Of a stretch of DNA of 64,000 bases, positions 1-12,474 are shown piece by piece; position 1 is the first letter of the stretch, and each line of letters begins with the position of its first letter. The notes beneath the pieces were generated by a model. That model did no database searches, had not been told where the DNA came from, and was given only the letters and a program-made list of their open reading frames with translations. Position numbers and translations under genes: made by a program. This stretch comes from Punctularia strigosozonata HHB-11173 SS5. Taxonomy: Eukaryota > Basidiomycota > Agaricomycetes > Corticiales > Punctulariaceae. The stretch lies in the NCBI RefSeq assembly GCF_000264995.1, contig NW_006767443.1, positions 708,330-772,329 on the forward strand. The letters run 5' to 3'.

Positions 1-110
1 TCTACACAGGCTGTCAAAGGACTTATTTAAACAGTCCCATCCTCACTGCACATTTTGGCAGGGCCCACAGAGCATTACTTGAAACACCCGTCTCATCTTC
101 CCACCTCTGG

Positions 111-671
111 ATGATTCTGCAACCACAGCACGATCTGATCCAGCTACCTAGCCTCGGAAAGCTCCCACCACCATTAGCCCCAGGGATCAGCTACAACATG
201 CTACCGGTGTATCAAGGGACAAGGCCTTCACAGCATCTTCCTACCTCCCCCAGGAAGAGGTGGAAGAAGTTGGATCACCCAGATCCAGAAGATGATGGTC
301 AAGACTCCGACTCTGACACTCCCGAGCTGAGCCGCTTACCAGTTCCCCACCCCCTTGGTTTATCCTTTTTTGTCCCAAGGGAGATCACTGTGGACACACA
401 GCAGCACATGTCTGCTGCAGACATATCTCAACTGTTGTCAAGGCCCATACGTCCAACCCTGGAGCCCTCAGTCACCACAGACTCCAGCGGTGATCCAAGA
501 TTGCCCGGTCATAGTGAATTCAAGCGAGAAGCTGAGGGTTATGAGCATGAGGGTCTCTTGATTGGGGATGGTCTATGGCCAGAAGAGAGGCAAGGAAGTG
601 ATGCTCAGCATGACGAAGGAGACTATGATGAATTTGAGCTTGTATTGGAGGATGCCATGGACAGCAACTGA
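111..671 (+). CDS. Unrecognised acidic protein ORF
   Basis: This is an open frame of 186 codons from an ATG, ending in TGA. I do not recognise the protein. It is proline-rich near the N-terminus, has an Asp/Ser/Glu patch around residues 58-72 and a strongly acidic tail (runs such as DEGDYDEFELVLEDAMD). No signal peptide or membrane segment is visible. It lies at the window edge, so it may be the last exon of a longer gene that starts outside. It is tail-to-tail with pyruvate carboxylase, whose stop is about 200 bp downstream on the other strand. Its codon use is less GC-rich than that of the following genes, which would also suit a fragment of a mobile element. Confidence 0.3.
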   Translation: MILQPQHDLIQLPSLGKLPPPLAPGISYNMLPVYQGTRPSQHLPTSPRKRWKKLDHPDPEDDGQDSDSDTPELSRLPVPHPLGLSFFVPREITVDTQQHMSAADISQLLSRPIRPTLEPSVTTDSSGDPRLPGHSEFKREAEGYEHEGLLIGDGLWPEERQGSDAQHDEGDYDEFELVLEDAMDSN

Positions 672-870
672 CCACAATACCCTAGTTTACACAATCGAAC
701 ATAATCCTATCATTCACTTAAAGAGTCGTGCATCTCAGGCAAGCAGCTGGCATGCACTGTGTTCATGTTTCTGCAAAACCGAACATAAAATAGTCATCAT
801 GGAAACAGATACATCATGCTGGTCTACATCTTGTTTGCTGGCATACAGTTCATTCATATGGTACAACGGA

Positions 871-3800
871 ATCAGTGGACGATCTCCACGGTGAGATCGC
901 CTTGGTTGATGGAGTCACCTGCAGGAAAGTCAGCAATGATGCACCCGCAGACCTGGTAATGGTCTGATTTCTCACCTTCTTGTACAACGACGCGCTTGAC
1001 GTGGCCAGACACCGGCGCAGTAATGGCAGATTCCATCTAACGGCCCAGTCAGTACTCGCGCGAACATCAACTTGTAACGAACTGACCTTCATCGCGCTCA
1101 TGACGCACAGCGGGTCACCCTTCTTGATCTCCTGACCCTCCTTGACGCGCACCTCGACGACGACACCGGACATCGGGGCGCCAACTGAGCCGGGATCGGA
1201 TGTCGCCTTCTCGCGCGAGACGGTCTCGACGGCAGAGTTCTTGTCCTCTACGGAGACGGCGCGAACCTTCGAGCAGTCGTAAGTACATCGCCCTTGCCAC
1301 GACGACAAACGCTGACCTCGCCGTTTACTTCGAACCAGACGTCGCGCTGCGCCTTACCCTCGACCACAGGGCCGACGGCCATCAACCGGATGATCAACGT
1401 CTTGCCCTTCTCGATGGAGATATGCATCTCCTCGCCGATCTCAGGACGTCCGAGGAAGTAGCGGGTCGGGATCACGCTGGAGGACCTCTAGTCAGCGAAG
1501 TGTCGTTAACGCGCGGGCGTCGAGATATACCTGAGATCACCGTACTTCTGGACGAAGTTCTGATACTCTTCGAAGACCTATCGCGTCGGAGGTTCATTAA
1601 CGTTCGTCCGTGACTATACACGTGAAGTCGCTCACCTTTGGATACATGACATACGACGTCACATCACTGTCTGAAATGTGCTTGCCAAACTTGCTGCGCA
1701 GCTCCGCCTTGATCTTCTTGAAGTCGAGGGGCTCCATGGTCGCGCCGGGGCGCCCGTCGATCCTCGGCTTGTCCCTAATGATACGCGAACGGAGGGGCTC
1801 TGGGAATCCGCCGACGGGCTGCCCGAGGTAGCCCTGGAAGAACTCGACGACCGACGACGGGAAGTCGAGCGTCTCGGCACGGTCGATGACGTCCTGCTTC
1901 GACAGCTTGTTCGAAGTCATCCACTGAGCGAAGTCGCCGACGACCTTCGACGACGGCGTGACCTATGGGGGATGTGAGGACGGGATGTCAATGTACGGTG
2001 AAAAGGGGCAATCACCTTGATGATGTCTCCGCACTGAACGTGAACATGCACTTGAGCGTTGCTAATGAGCTGTGAAGAAGCCGACACGCACCAATTCGTT
2101 AGCTTCGATGTACTTCCTTTTGATTTCTGCGCGCCAGTCATGAGCCCAAGTAATCGAGGCTTCAAGTAATTACTTACCGGTCCACTGGGTACCGAGGCCA
2201 AGCTGCGAGGCTTGGAACTGAACAACGTTAAGTGGCGTGTCACAGAAGATGAGAACGCCGAGGACGTACCATGAGATTGGTGTATTGACCACCAGGCATC
2301 TCGTGGTCGAAGACAGACGAATCCGACGCGCGGACGTTCGCCTCGAAGCACTGGTAAAGGATGCGAGCCTGGCTCCAGTACAAGTTCAAGGCTTGGATAT
2401 CGGCGTAGCGGATGCCCGTGCCGAGGCCAGTCTGCTCGAGCGCGGCGCAAACAGCGCCCATGGGCGGCTGCGAGGTCAGGCCGGACATGCCTGGGAGGAT
2501 ATGAGCAAAATCCCTTCCAAGCGAAAACGGAATACCGACTGTCGATGGCGACGTCCACGACGTCGGCACCGGCGGCGGCGGCAGCGATCATGCTGGCCGT
2601 CGCAATACCGGCGGTGTCGTGCGAGTGGACGTGGATGGGGAGGTCGGGGTACTTCTTGCGGATTGCGCTTATAAGCCTGTATGCACGTATGAGCGAAACC
2701 TCCGCAGTGGGGCCTATCGAGACGTACATGGTCGCAGCCTGGGGCTTCAGGAGACCGGCCATGTCCTTGATACCCAAAACGTGAATGCCCTCATTCACAA
2801 GCTGGTCGACGAAGTCAAGGTAGTACTGGAGGGTGTACTTCGTCTTCTTCGGGTCGGCGATATCACCGCTGTAGCAGACGACGGCTTCGCAAACACCGCC
2901 AGCCTTCTTCGCGGCGTCGATACCGAGTTTGAGCTAGATAGACGGTTAGCCGAGATTCCAGGCCTAGAATATCAGCCACCCACGTTCTCTACGTGCGACG
3001 TCAGTAAACTGGGGAAACGAGGATAGGTGCGGATTACTGACCGATGTAGTTCAACGAGTCGAACACCCTGAAGATGTCCAGACCATTCTCGACAGCCTTC
3101 TTGGAGAAATCGTAGATGGCGTTGTCACTATGAGCCTTATCAGGCAGCTGGATACCTGGCAAAGGGGAAGTTCACTTACGGGTAGCTGGTGTAACCGACA
3201 CCGTTCGCGCCACGGACGAGCGCCTGTAACGGCACGTTCGGGACAAGCTTGCGGAGCGTGCGCTGAAAGGCGGCCTTAGCACATCCGACTGATACGGAAG
3301 CCAGCACAATATGAACCCACCAGGCGCTCCCACGGGTCCTCGTACAAGAACCGCATCGCGACGTCGAACGTCGCACCGCCCCAGCACTCGATCGAGTACG
3401 CGTTCGCGAGCGCATAGCTCGTATGCTTCGCGATGTTCGCGATGTCGACCGTGCGCACACGCGTGGCGAGGAGAGATTGGTGCGCGTCGCGCCACGTCGT
3501 GTCCATAATTAGGCAGCCGGGGTACTCGCGGACAGCCTTGGCAAACGCTTCCGGACCCTTCTCGACGATGATGTTGCGCCAGCCCTGCTCGCAGGGGAGG
3601 GTGGCGTCGAGAGGAGGTCCGTTGGGGTCCTCACGATTTTGGAAGGGAGGGATAACGATCTCGTCCTTGAGGCCGGGCTCGCCCTATCAACAACGGTTTC
3701 AGCCTCTCAGAATCCAACTTGCATTTGAATGAGCGTACAGTTTGTCCTTTAATCGAGCTGCCGTTAACGGCAACATCTCCGAGATAAGCGAGCAGCTTCT

Positions 3801-5816
3801 GTGCACGGTTCTGAGTCTGCACGAGCCTGAAGAGCTCCGGAGTGTCGTCGATGAACTGCGAAGCAACATGAGCAACCGCATGACGACGACGAGAGTGATG
3901 CTCACTGTAGTCCAGGTTTTTCCTGACACGAAGGTGTCGTTTGTCAGCAGACGGAGCAAGAACGGAATGTTCGTCTTCACGCCCCGAATTCGGAACTCCA
4001 CGAGCGCACGAAGCATCTTGCGCCTCGCAACCTCGTACGTGGTGCCGGTGACGGAAACCTTCACGAGCAGACTGTCGTAGTGGGGCTGAAGAGCGCGTAA
4101 GCAAGCTTGTCCCGTAGGTAACAACAGGGTCTATGATGACTTACCGTGATCTGAGCGCCAGCAAAACCGGAGCTCGCGTCGAGACGAACGCCGTTACCAC
4201 CAGCACTGCGGTACACCTCGATCTTGCCGGTGTCGGGCTGGAAGTTGTGCGCCGCATCTTCGGTGGTGACACGGCACTGGATGGCAAAGCCGCGCTTCGT
4301 GATCGCCTCCTGGGTCAGACCGAGCTGCGGGAGCGTCGCGCCGGCCGCGATCTGGATCTGGGCGGCGACGATATCGAGACCGGTGATCTCCTCTGCACCC
4401 GGAGTTCGTCAGCATCGTATTCGCTCGAAAAGAGGAGATGAATGAAGCCTAACCAGTGATAGTGTGCTCGACCTGGATGCGGGGGTTGATCTCGATGAAG
4501 TAGTGGCGGCCCATCTGGTCGACCAAGAATTCGGCCGTGCCGGCGTTCCTGTACCCGACGCTCTTCGCGAGCTTGATCGCGTCGTTCCAGATCGCCTGGC
4601 GGACCTCCTCGGGCAGGTGCAGCGCGGGCGCGACCTCGACGACCTTCTGGTGCCGGCGCTGGACGGAGCAGTCGCGCTCGAAGAGGTGGATCGTGTTCCC
4701 GACCGCGTCCGCGAGTATCTGGACCTCGATATGGCGGGGGCGCTCGAGGAAGCGCTCGATGAAGACGGTGCCGTCGCCGAACGCAGCCTTGGCCTCGCTC
4801 ACGGCGCGCTCGAACGAGACCTTGGCCTCGGACTCCTCGCGGACGACGCGCATGCCGCGCCCCCCGCCGCCCATCGCGGCCTTGATGATGACTGCCGGCA
4901 CAAACGTAAGTCGAGGAAGAGAGGACAGGAAAAAGCGGTGCAGACACCTGGGAAGCCGTATTCCTTGATGAAGGCTTCGGCGTCCTGCCAGGACTCCACG
5001 GGGCCGGGGGTACCAGGGACGACGGGGACACCAACGTTCATAGCTGGAAAGCGATGACGTCAGTGCGCGGGCGTACAATAACGGGAAGTGTAGGGCGTAC
5101 CAAGAGTACGGGCCTTGGTCTTGTCGCCGAGTCCGTCGATGACCTCAGGAGTAGGCCCGACGAACGCAATGCCAGCTTGCTCGACCTTGCGTGCAAACTC
5201 GGCATTCTCGGACAAGAAGCCGTATCTTGAGACATCCGTTAAGTTAAGGAGAAAATGAACACAACGAGGTCTATGCATGACGTACCCAGGGTGAATCATG
5301 TCGACGCCATGTTCCAGAGCGATCCTGATGATGTCGTCCTGGGCGAGATAAGCAGCGACGGGCGTCAAGCCCTCGCCGACGCGGTACGCTTCGTCTGCCT
5401 AAACAAAAGAAATGCAAAACGCGTCATCGTTGGCGGATCGCGTCGAATAAGGCAATCGGCCCACCTTCTGGCGATGGGCACTCAGCCGGTCCTCATAGGA
5501 GTAGATAGCGACGGTGTGCATCGCGAGCTCGTGGGCTGTCCTGAACACACGAATCGCGATTTCCTGTAACGTTCGATGAGCATATATGCGTGCGGGATCA
5601 TGAAACCGCGATGCGGTGAGGAGAGCGATGGATGGGATGGCTTACCCCGCGATTGGCGACGAGGATCTTGGTGAGCGGACCGCTGTGCCCAGCGGCCTTG
5701 CGCCTCATCGTCTGGATCGAGTGCACCGGCGTTCCGGGCGCACTGGGCGAGCCAGCGAATATGTGCGCGAGGCGCGGGGGGTGCAAGCCCGCCGTGGCTT
5801 TCGGAGGCGCCGCCAT
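871..5816 (-). CDS. PYC: Pyruvate carboxylase (multi-exon)
   Basis: Biotin-dependent, ATP-driven carboxylation of pyruvate to oxaloacetate, an anaplerotic step feeding the TCA cycle and gluconeogenesis; cytosolic in many fungi. All three modules are readable on the minus strand. The N-terminal biotin carboxylase begins after ILVANRG and includes the ATP-grasp stretch [23 protein letters not shown] and [11 protein letters not shown]. The carboxyltransferase includes [18 protein letters not shown] and [22 protein letters not shown]-terminal biotinyl domain carries the SAMK acceptor lysine. The start is the ATG at 5816 ([10 protein letters not shown]...); exon 1 ends at 5646 before a GTAAG donor. 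Many introns of about 50-60 nt follow. The last exons read [18 protein letters not shown] and then stop. No clear mitochondrial presequence is seen. Confidence 0.95.
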
Positions 5817-6329
5817 GGTTGCGGTTCAAGTGTTTATCGAACGGAAGCGAGAGAGGGAGGAAGAGCTCGCGATCGCTGTGAGGAACGGCGAGCGGCCGTG
5901 GAGGTGGGTGGATGGAGAGCGAAAGATTGGAAACGAGATGAGATGGGCTCGCGCGTTTCGCTGAGGGCAGGCGCGAGGAAGGGATGTGGCGGGCGGCAAC
6001 AGAAGAGGCTTAAAGATAGCAGGGGCTGATAACCGATGAGCGGGACTAGATCGGGGTCCGGTCGGTCTTAGGCATTTGATTTCATGCGGGTTCCCGCTTT
6101 ATTGCCAGAGCCAAGTCCTCAGGGAAGTGAAGCCTCAGAACAGCAATGTCTCGCTAGCGTCCGTCGAATACCATCGACCACATTGTACAACGCACACCCA
6201 CGTTGGCCGTGCGCGTTCTCCCGCATCCGCTCATGAGACCCGATCCCGCCCTAGGGGCATCTAAATAAACAACTACGCGGACAATCTAGGAGACAAGCGT
6301 CATCGTCGCGGTTCACCTTAGCGAAACAA
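5817..6329. other. Intergenic, PYC 5' side / GMT 3' side
   Basis: These 513 bp lie between the pyruvate carboxylase start and the transporter stop, both genes being on the minus strand. They must hold the PYC promoter and the transporter 3' UTR. I see no convincing gene, repeat or RNA here. Confidence 0.5.
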
Positions 6330-8024
6330 TCAATCCTTCGATCTGTTCGAGAGAGGGATGATGCCCTTATCCCGGCCCGCTGCGCTCTCCGCCTTCTTTT
6401 GGTTGTTCTTCGCGACCGCGTAGAGTAGCCCGGCGAAAAAGCCCACGCCTATCGCCGACACGCTTCCGAGCGTGACCGCATCGCCAAAGAAGATCATGCC
6501 CGATGCGGCGACGGGCAGCTTGTTCAGAGCGCCGACCATGCTGTCGTTCGAGGCACCCGTCGTCAGCATCGATCCGCAACGACTCGTCATCTCCTGCCTC
6601 GCGGCCGGAGGCAAGAGGTATCGGTTTGAATTGCGAGTGCGAGAGCTCACCTGTACGTCGTACTACTCGTCTCGCGAATACACCACGCTGTGGTATACGA
6701 GATCCCCACTGCGGCCGCACCGGAAAAGGCGATCGCAAACAGTAGGATATTGCGACTTTCGGGCGGGCTGCAAATAGAAGGAAAAAAAAACGCGGGATTC
6801 GATGAGCGCTCCGAGCTAAACGGTATTCGAAGGTGAAGCGGGCGTACAAGTTCCTGATCAAGTTCTCCGTGCCCCAATCCTCAGCGATGATGGAGAACAC
6901 CGCAAGGACGGGGATCGAGAGCAAATTGTTGTAGAACATCGAGTCCCAGTCGGAGAACCCTGTCGCCTTGATGCGTTTCCGCATGATGAGGACCTGTAAG
7001 AACAAAAGCAGGCTTCAGTGGGTGTCAGATTGGTATGACCGAGTTCCACGTACATATCCCGCAGAGGAGATGCAGTTGAGCAGCATCCAGAAGTAGCCGA
7101 CGTTCAGGTTGCGGATGACGCTGGCGTATGTCGCGCCCTGGAAGAGCTTCTCAGATTCCAGGAGCGCCTCGCTCGCACTATCCGCAGAGGCTGTAGTCAC
7201 GTCTGACCATGCTGCTATCACTGATGAGAACACCTACGCAGAAACGTCAGATCGTCGAGGGTGGCTGATGCATTTGACGTACCATGAAAATGAAGGATAC
7301 GAAGGTCAAGGCAGTGACTCGGCCGCCGAACCACAGGACCTCGCCATAGGCCTATAGGAGGCTTAGATCAAACGCCTCTAATGCAGCCACGAGACACTCA
7401 CGATGAGGATGATGGTCAAGTTCTTGAAGATAGTATAGACAGGTATGTTGAGGTATTGCTACGGATAGGTTCTGCATCAGCACAGAAGTCCCTCATTGTA
7501 GACCATTCCGACGATCTGCTCACCAAGCTCTTCGATCCGGTATATATCACACTGACGAGCAAAAAACTAACGGGAAACCACGCCTTCGCGTCCTGCGTCG
7601 AAAAGTCGCGGAAGGAGATGATACCCGCCCTCTTCACCGCGAACACGCATGCGCAGCACACCGACGACTGTATCGCAAGGAGCAGAAAGTTCATGTTGAA
7701 CTGCCGTCCGGATACCACATACTATCGCGGTGACAGTTCGTCTTAGAAGACAGGACGAGCAGAGGCAGCTTATGGAACTCACTTTATTCACGACCGTCAT
7801 GAGGATCGATGCGACGCAGTAGCACGCTATCGAAGCAACTGAAACGCGATGGTGTTGGTACGGTACGTCTTGTGTTACACAGAGCTAATGAACTCACTGC
7901 CGGTGGGCGCTATATGCTCCTTCGACGGAGTAGTCGCGAGCGCTTTCTTGATCTCCACCACGTCCTGCTCCTTCTCCTCCCCGGGCACTCGCTCATACTG
8001 AGCGCTCTTCCTGTCGGCGGACAT
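6330..8024 (-). CDS. Golgi GDP-mannose transporter (Vrg4-like)
   Basis: Nucleotide-sugar antiporter that brings GDP-mannose into the Golgi lumen for protein and lipid mannosylation, exchanging it for GMP. The spliced product starts [18 protein letters not shown], a short cytosolic tail, and is followed by about ten hydrophobic segments. The diagnostic GALNK nucleotide-binding motif is present ([14 protein letters not shown]), preceded by [13 protein letters not shown] as in Vrg4, and the terminal region reads [21 protein letters not shown]. The C-terminal tail is hydrophilic (NNQKKAES...NRSKD), in keeping with Golgi retrieval. Seven or more exons are separated by short introns. The upstream neighbour, an ataxin-10-like gene, is divergent, leaving about 600 bp of shared upstream DNA. 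Confidence 0.93.
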
Positions 8025-8621
8025 AGCTCTCTTGAATCAAGGAAAGGAAGGGAACGGCGCGGTTCGGTATTAACCAGTCGAGGGGTCCAGAAGGGGGGAT
8101 ATCCAATGTTGAGGCGGTTTATCAGGTAGCTCTGCGGCAAAACGCAGGGTTCAGCACCAAGTATATGGAAGCAAAAGGAGCGGCTGGCGCGCGCAGCAGC
8201 ATACTCACTGGTCGGCCGGCGGTCGGCGCCCAAGCAACGGGGGAAGGTGGTGGCAATGGAAGGCGTAGCATCACGTGCGCAGCGCCTTTGGATTGCCCCA
8301 GTGGCGGTGCTCATAATGAGTTCCCTTCTGTTTTCGCGTCCGGACGGCTCAGGAGCCCAGGATAGATCTCCCTGCTTGGTCTTGCATCTTCCTTTCATAT
8401 CCGTGAAATGGACGTAAGGAATTCCCATGAAAATGCCGCGAAGATCGTTGAAGAACGCATCAATGCATTCGTGCGAGGCGTGTCTGCGTCCCCAACTCAC
8501 GATTGGTCGAACGTGGATAAGATCTCACAGCGATTAGCAACGGACGCAGGCATGAGGTGCATACACCCGCGATATTTGTTGCTCCGAGAGTCAAATATTG
8601 TCATGAACCAACAGATCAGAC
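8025..8621. promoter_or_regulatory. Shared upstream region, transporter / ataxin-10-like
   Basis: These 597 bp separate two divergently transcribed genes and so should hold both promoters and 5' UTRs. Short open frames are present but none has recognisable protein character. No defined motif can be assigned by eye. Confidence 0.4.
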
Positions 8622-10488
8622 ATGACCCAATACCATTTACAAATATGGCAACCTCTCCGTCATTTCTGGCAACTTCTAGCCGCGGAGGAAGTTGGACGCG
8701 ACGTCGACGATGACCGGCCCTGGGACGCGATACTGTCTGTGGCGAGACTGACACGCAACCTAATTGCGGCCGTTTCCGAAAATCAGAAGCTGGCATAGTG
8801 CGTCTCCCATCCCCGCAAAGGTCTCTCAGAAGTGGTGGTTGATAATCCTCGTTCAGTGAATATGAACCAGCAATACGAGAGCTCCTGTTCCAATACACCA
8901 CGTTCACTCTCGCGAAGGACGCAGATTGTGAGCCCGTCTGCTTGTGGTCCGTAAACCTACTTACGCCATGAACAGCATATCCTGCCGTCCGAATGCTCGT
9001 CCAAACGATCTCGAATATCATCACCAGCAACGACGAACTGTCCGCGAAACTGTGGATCACCTACATGTCGCTCCCTCATGAGAAAAGCATAGTATTGTGA
9101 GAGCAGCTCGTTTCCTGTTCGTCATTCCTTTTTTTTCTGAACTGGCGTATATTCAAGCTAGGCGTTTGCTCACCCACCCGGATACCCGAACTCGGGAGTC
9201 GTGCATGGTGCTGGTCCTGAACTGCATCAGCGGCAGCGAGGCGAGGATGTACGCATAGGTCCTCCCACGTAGAGTCATACCCTGACGCGACGCACTCCTC
9301 CAGCCAGTCTCTTATTGAGACGTCCTCTGGCGTTCGTATATGCGTTACATTGCTGGACCAAATCGCCGCGGCCTCTGATTCTGACGACGGCGAAGAGTCG
9401 AGGATCTTCGACATCGGGTACTTAATCGGACAGCTCCCTCCGTCCCGCCGGTGCTGACGGCGATATAGTTACACAATTCTCTCGCAGGTGATAGCCGCAG
9501 GTCTTTTCCCCTCGTTATACGTCTCGTGCTCCGTGTACGTTCCCCCCTCCTCTCATGGTCGTGTACGTGCTGACTTCGCTATTGGTTCAGAGCAGGCGAG
9601 ACAGTCTCGCCGCACCAAGCCGTCCTCCTGAAACTCCTCGACTCGTACCTACACGCCAATCAGAGCTCCAAGACGCCGACTATACACGCCGACGCCTGCG
9701 ATTCTCTACTCGCCATTTTCGACAAGCTCGGCGTCGCGGCACGGGCGTCCATTACTCGGTCTCTCGGAGCCGTGGCAGAGAGCGCTGGCGATGCCGAGCT
9801 GAAGGGAGTGGACCTCGACCTGCCCAAGGTCTGCGAGGCGCTCGTACTCGCCACGCAATGCTTGACCACGATCGTACTCGCATGGGAAGACGGTCAAATC
9901 CCCAGCAGGGCGTTTAACCCAAGAAAGCTCTTAGAGGAGGCCAGAAACAAAGCGAACGAAGGATTCGCCGAAGGTCTCGTAGGTACGTCCATTTCCGAAA
10001 TCTGTCTCGAAGGCACTGAATCTGTCGTATCGCAGACCTCTTGCGGCAGCTGGATAGGTTCATTCCTAAGCTCCAGTTTGGTAAACCCATAGGCGCGGCG
10101 CCTAACGCCAACGCGACCGCCGCCAGTACCGGTGAAGTCGGCTTCTTCTACCTGAAGCGTGACCTTGTACGGTTACTCGGCGTACTTGCGTGGTCAAGTA
10201 GATCGATCCAGGATCGCGTCAGGGCCTGCGATGGTATCCCCGTGGTCATGAACCTCTGTGTCGTGGACGAACGCAATCCATGTACGTCACTTCATCTTCT
10301 TGCGTCGGGATTGAGGACAGGAGGTTGACGATCAACATACAGTCATGAGAGAGCACGCATTATTTGCCCTACGGAATTTGCTGCATAGTAACGAGCAAAA
10401 CCAGGCGATAGTAGACCAGATACGGCCGTCAGCGAAGTGGGATGAGGACGGCGTCCTAAGGGAGACGGCAGGAACTGTTTGGCGATGA
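8622..10488 (+). CDS. Ataxin-10 C-terminal domain protein (armadillo-like)
   Basis: A fungal relative of ataxin-10 and yeast Ctr86, a helical-repeat scaffold; its molecular role in fungi is poorly defined. The start is the ATG at 8622 (MTQYHLQIWQPLRHFWQLLA). Following exons read TRNLIAAVSENQKLA, EYEPAIRELLFQYTTFTLA, VRMLVQTISNIITSNDEL and LLDQIAAASDSDDGEES. The diagnostic C-terminal domain reads KRDLVRLLGVLAWSSRSIQD, then VRACDGIPVVMNLCVVDERNP, then MREHALFALRNLLHSNEQNQ. The stop TGA is at 10486-10488, right after the domain, as in family members. At least seven exons with short introns. Cytochrome c1 begins only 223 bp downstream on the same strand. Confidence 0.82.
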
Positions 10489-10711
10489 TCCCTACTTCTC
10501 TCGTAGTTCAAATATGTGAATGTATACGAAAAGCGAAGATATAACATCGGAACGGGAACTTCGCGATGCACGCGGCCGGTGTTGAAAAAGTCGCGGCGTG
10601 ATTGGCCTCGCCTTCGTGACGCCACAGTCGGGTCACACCGGTCACATCCTTGCTCGACGCATCCCGGACGTCTCCTACCCACCGCTCCATTTCCTTGCCC
10701 CCCTGCACAAA

Positions 10712-12087
10712 ATGTTGACGAGGTTGCCGGCGAGCTCCCTCAAACAAGCGCTCGCCGCCGCGCGAGCCCCCGCCGCGCGTAATGCCCAGGTCCGTTCACC
10801 CCTTTACCAGGCCGAAATCGCATTTTGACGAACCCGCGTTGTGTTGGCAGGCGCGGTTCGCTTCGACGTCTTCCGCTTCGGGTTCCGCGTTCCAGGTGCG
10901 TGAGGCGCTCCGAATGGATATGGACACAGGGTTGACGGGGCGTCATGGATGATGCAGACGTTTGTGAACTCGCGGGCGACCCTGGCTGGCGCGACTATGT
11001 TCTCTGTCGGTTCCATCGCCTGGTACACCCACCTTTACGGCAGCCTCCCGTTCATCGGCGAAGTTCACGCGAGCTCGCTCGCTGAAGAGGGTCTGCACCC
11101 GGCCACTTACCCCTGGTCGCACAAGGGCTGGTTAGACAGCTTCGACCACGCGAGGTGCGCATCCTACAACCCCTCCGCCCTCCTATCTGTCCCCATTACC
11201 TCGAAATCGACTAACATCGGCATCATCTTGCCCTATTATGCTCCAGTATTCGTCGCGGCTACCAGGTGTACCGCGAAGTTTGCTCGTCCTGCCACTCGCT
11301 CGACCGCATCGCATGGCGCAATCTTGTGGGCGTTTCGCACACCGTCGACGAGGTCAAGGCGATGGCCGAGGAGGTCGAGTACACCGACGGTCCCGACGAC
11401 CAGGGCGAGATGTTCCAGCGTCCCGGCAAGCTGTCCGACTACATGCCCGCGCCGTACCCGAACGAGGAGGCCGCCCGCGCCGCCAACGGCAACGCGCTTC
11501 CTCCGGATCTGAGTCTGATGGCCAAGGCCCGCCATGGCGGCATCGTGAGCAGCTCTGTATCCGTCTGGCTCAAACCCCCGTGTTCACGACAAGGTTCCTC
11601 GATCAGGACTACATTTTCTCCCTCCTTACCGGCTACCAGGACCCCCCGGCGGGCGTTGAGCTCCCCGAAAACATGAACTACAACCCTTACTTCCCGAACG
11701 GAGCCATCGCCATGGCCCGTGTCCTCTTTGACGGTCTCGTCGAGTACGAGGATGGTCAGTCCTCACACACCATCCTTTGAAGGCGGTTTTTGATGCTGCT
11801 CGATGCAGGCACCCCTGCCACCACCTCTCAAATGGCCAAGGACGTCTGCACTTTCCTCAACTGGGCCGCCGAGCCCGAGCACGACGAGCGCAAGAAGTCC
11901 GGCCTCAAGGCCGTCATCCTCTTCTCCGCGCTGACCGTGATCTCGCTCTACGCCAAGCGCTTTAGGTGGGCGACCATCAAGACCAGGAAGATCTGTGAGT
12001 TCTCTCTCTCTTTTCCTCCAGAGACGGAAGCATGGCTAATATCGCCTTGGCTCAGCTTACAATCCTCCCGCGGACAAGACGCACTAA
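10712..12087 (+). CDS. CYT1: Cytochrome c1, heme protein of complex III
   Basis: Membrane-anchored c-type heme protein of the mitochondrial cytochrome bc1 complex, which passes electrons from the Rieske protein to cytochrome c. Exon 1 (10712-10789) encodes an Arg/Ala-rich targeting peptide ([19 protein letters not shown]), continued by [16 protein letters not shown] hydrophobic sorting segment follows ([17 protein letters not shown]), fitting a bipartite presequence. The heme-binding CXXCH is in [14 protein letters not shown], and the Met-ligand region is [15 protein letters not shown]. The C-terminal membrane anchor is [20 protein letters not shown], then [11 protein letters not shown] last small exon gives [10 protein letters not shown] and stop. 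Length and order match the family. Confidence 0.96.
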
Positions 12088-12474
12088 GACCTAGTGTAGA
12101 TCATTATGTGACCTGCCGGCGAGATAGAGCCCCTTGGGATGTAATACAGGTTGAGAGTAATTGCAGATTGTGTGGACTGAAAGACTGCCTATTGCTGAGC
12201 TATCGAGATGGTTCGGTTAGGGGCTCTGCTCTCCAAATCAGGAGACTCGCCTTCTCGACAATGACATCTCGGTCTCGCTCGCGGCGACGTCGCAGGTTGT
12301 TGCTGCATTAATCTATGGTCTGTAAGGCTAAGGAGACCGAGTCGAAGCTGCTATAAATTGCCACGAAGGACGGAGCTTTCCGCGCGCCTTTGGCTTCCCA
12401 AGCATCGTCGTGCATTCTGCGGTCCGCGAGTATCCAAATAAGTGGGTATATACACACATGTAGGCCTGGACCCC
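12088..12474. other. Convergent intergenic, CYT1 / dynein IC
   Basis: 387 bp between two converging stop codons. They should contain both 3' UTRs and polyadenylation signals. I see no other gene. Confidence 0.5.
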
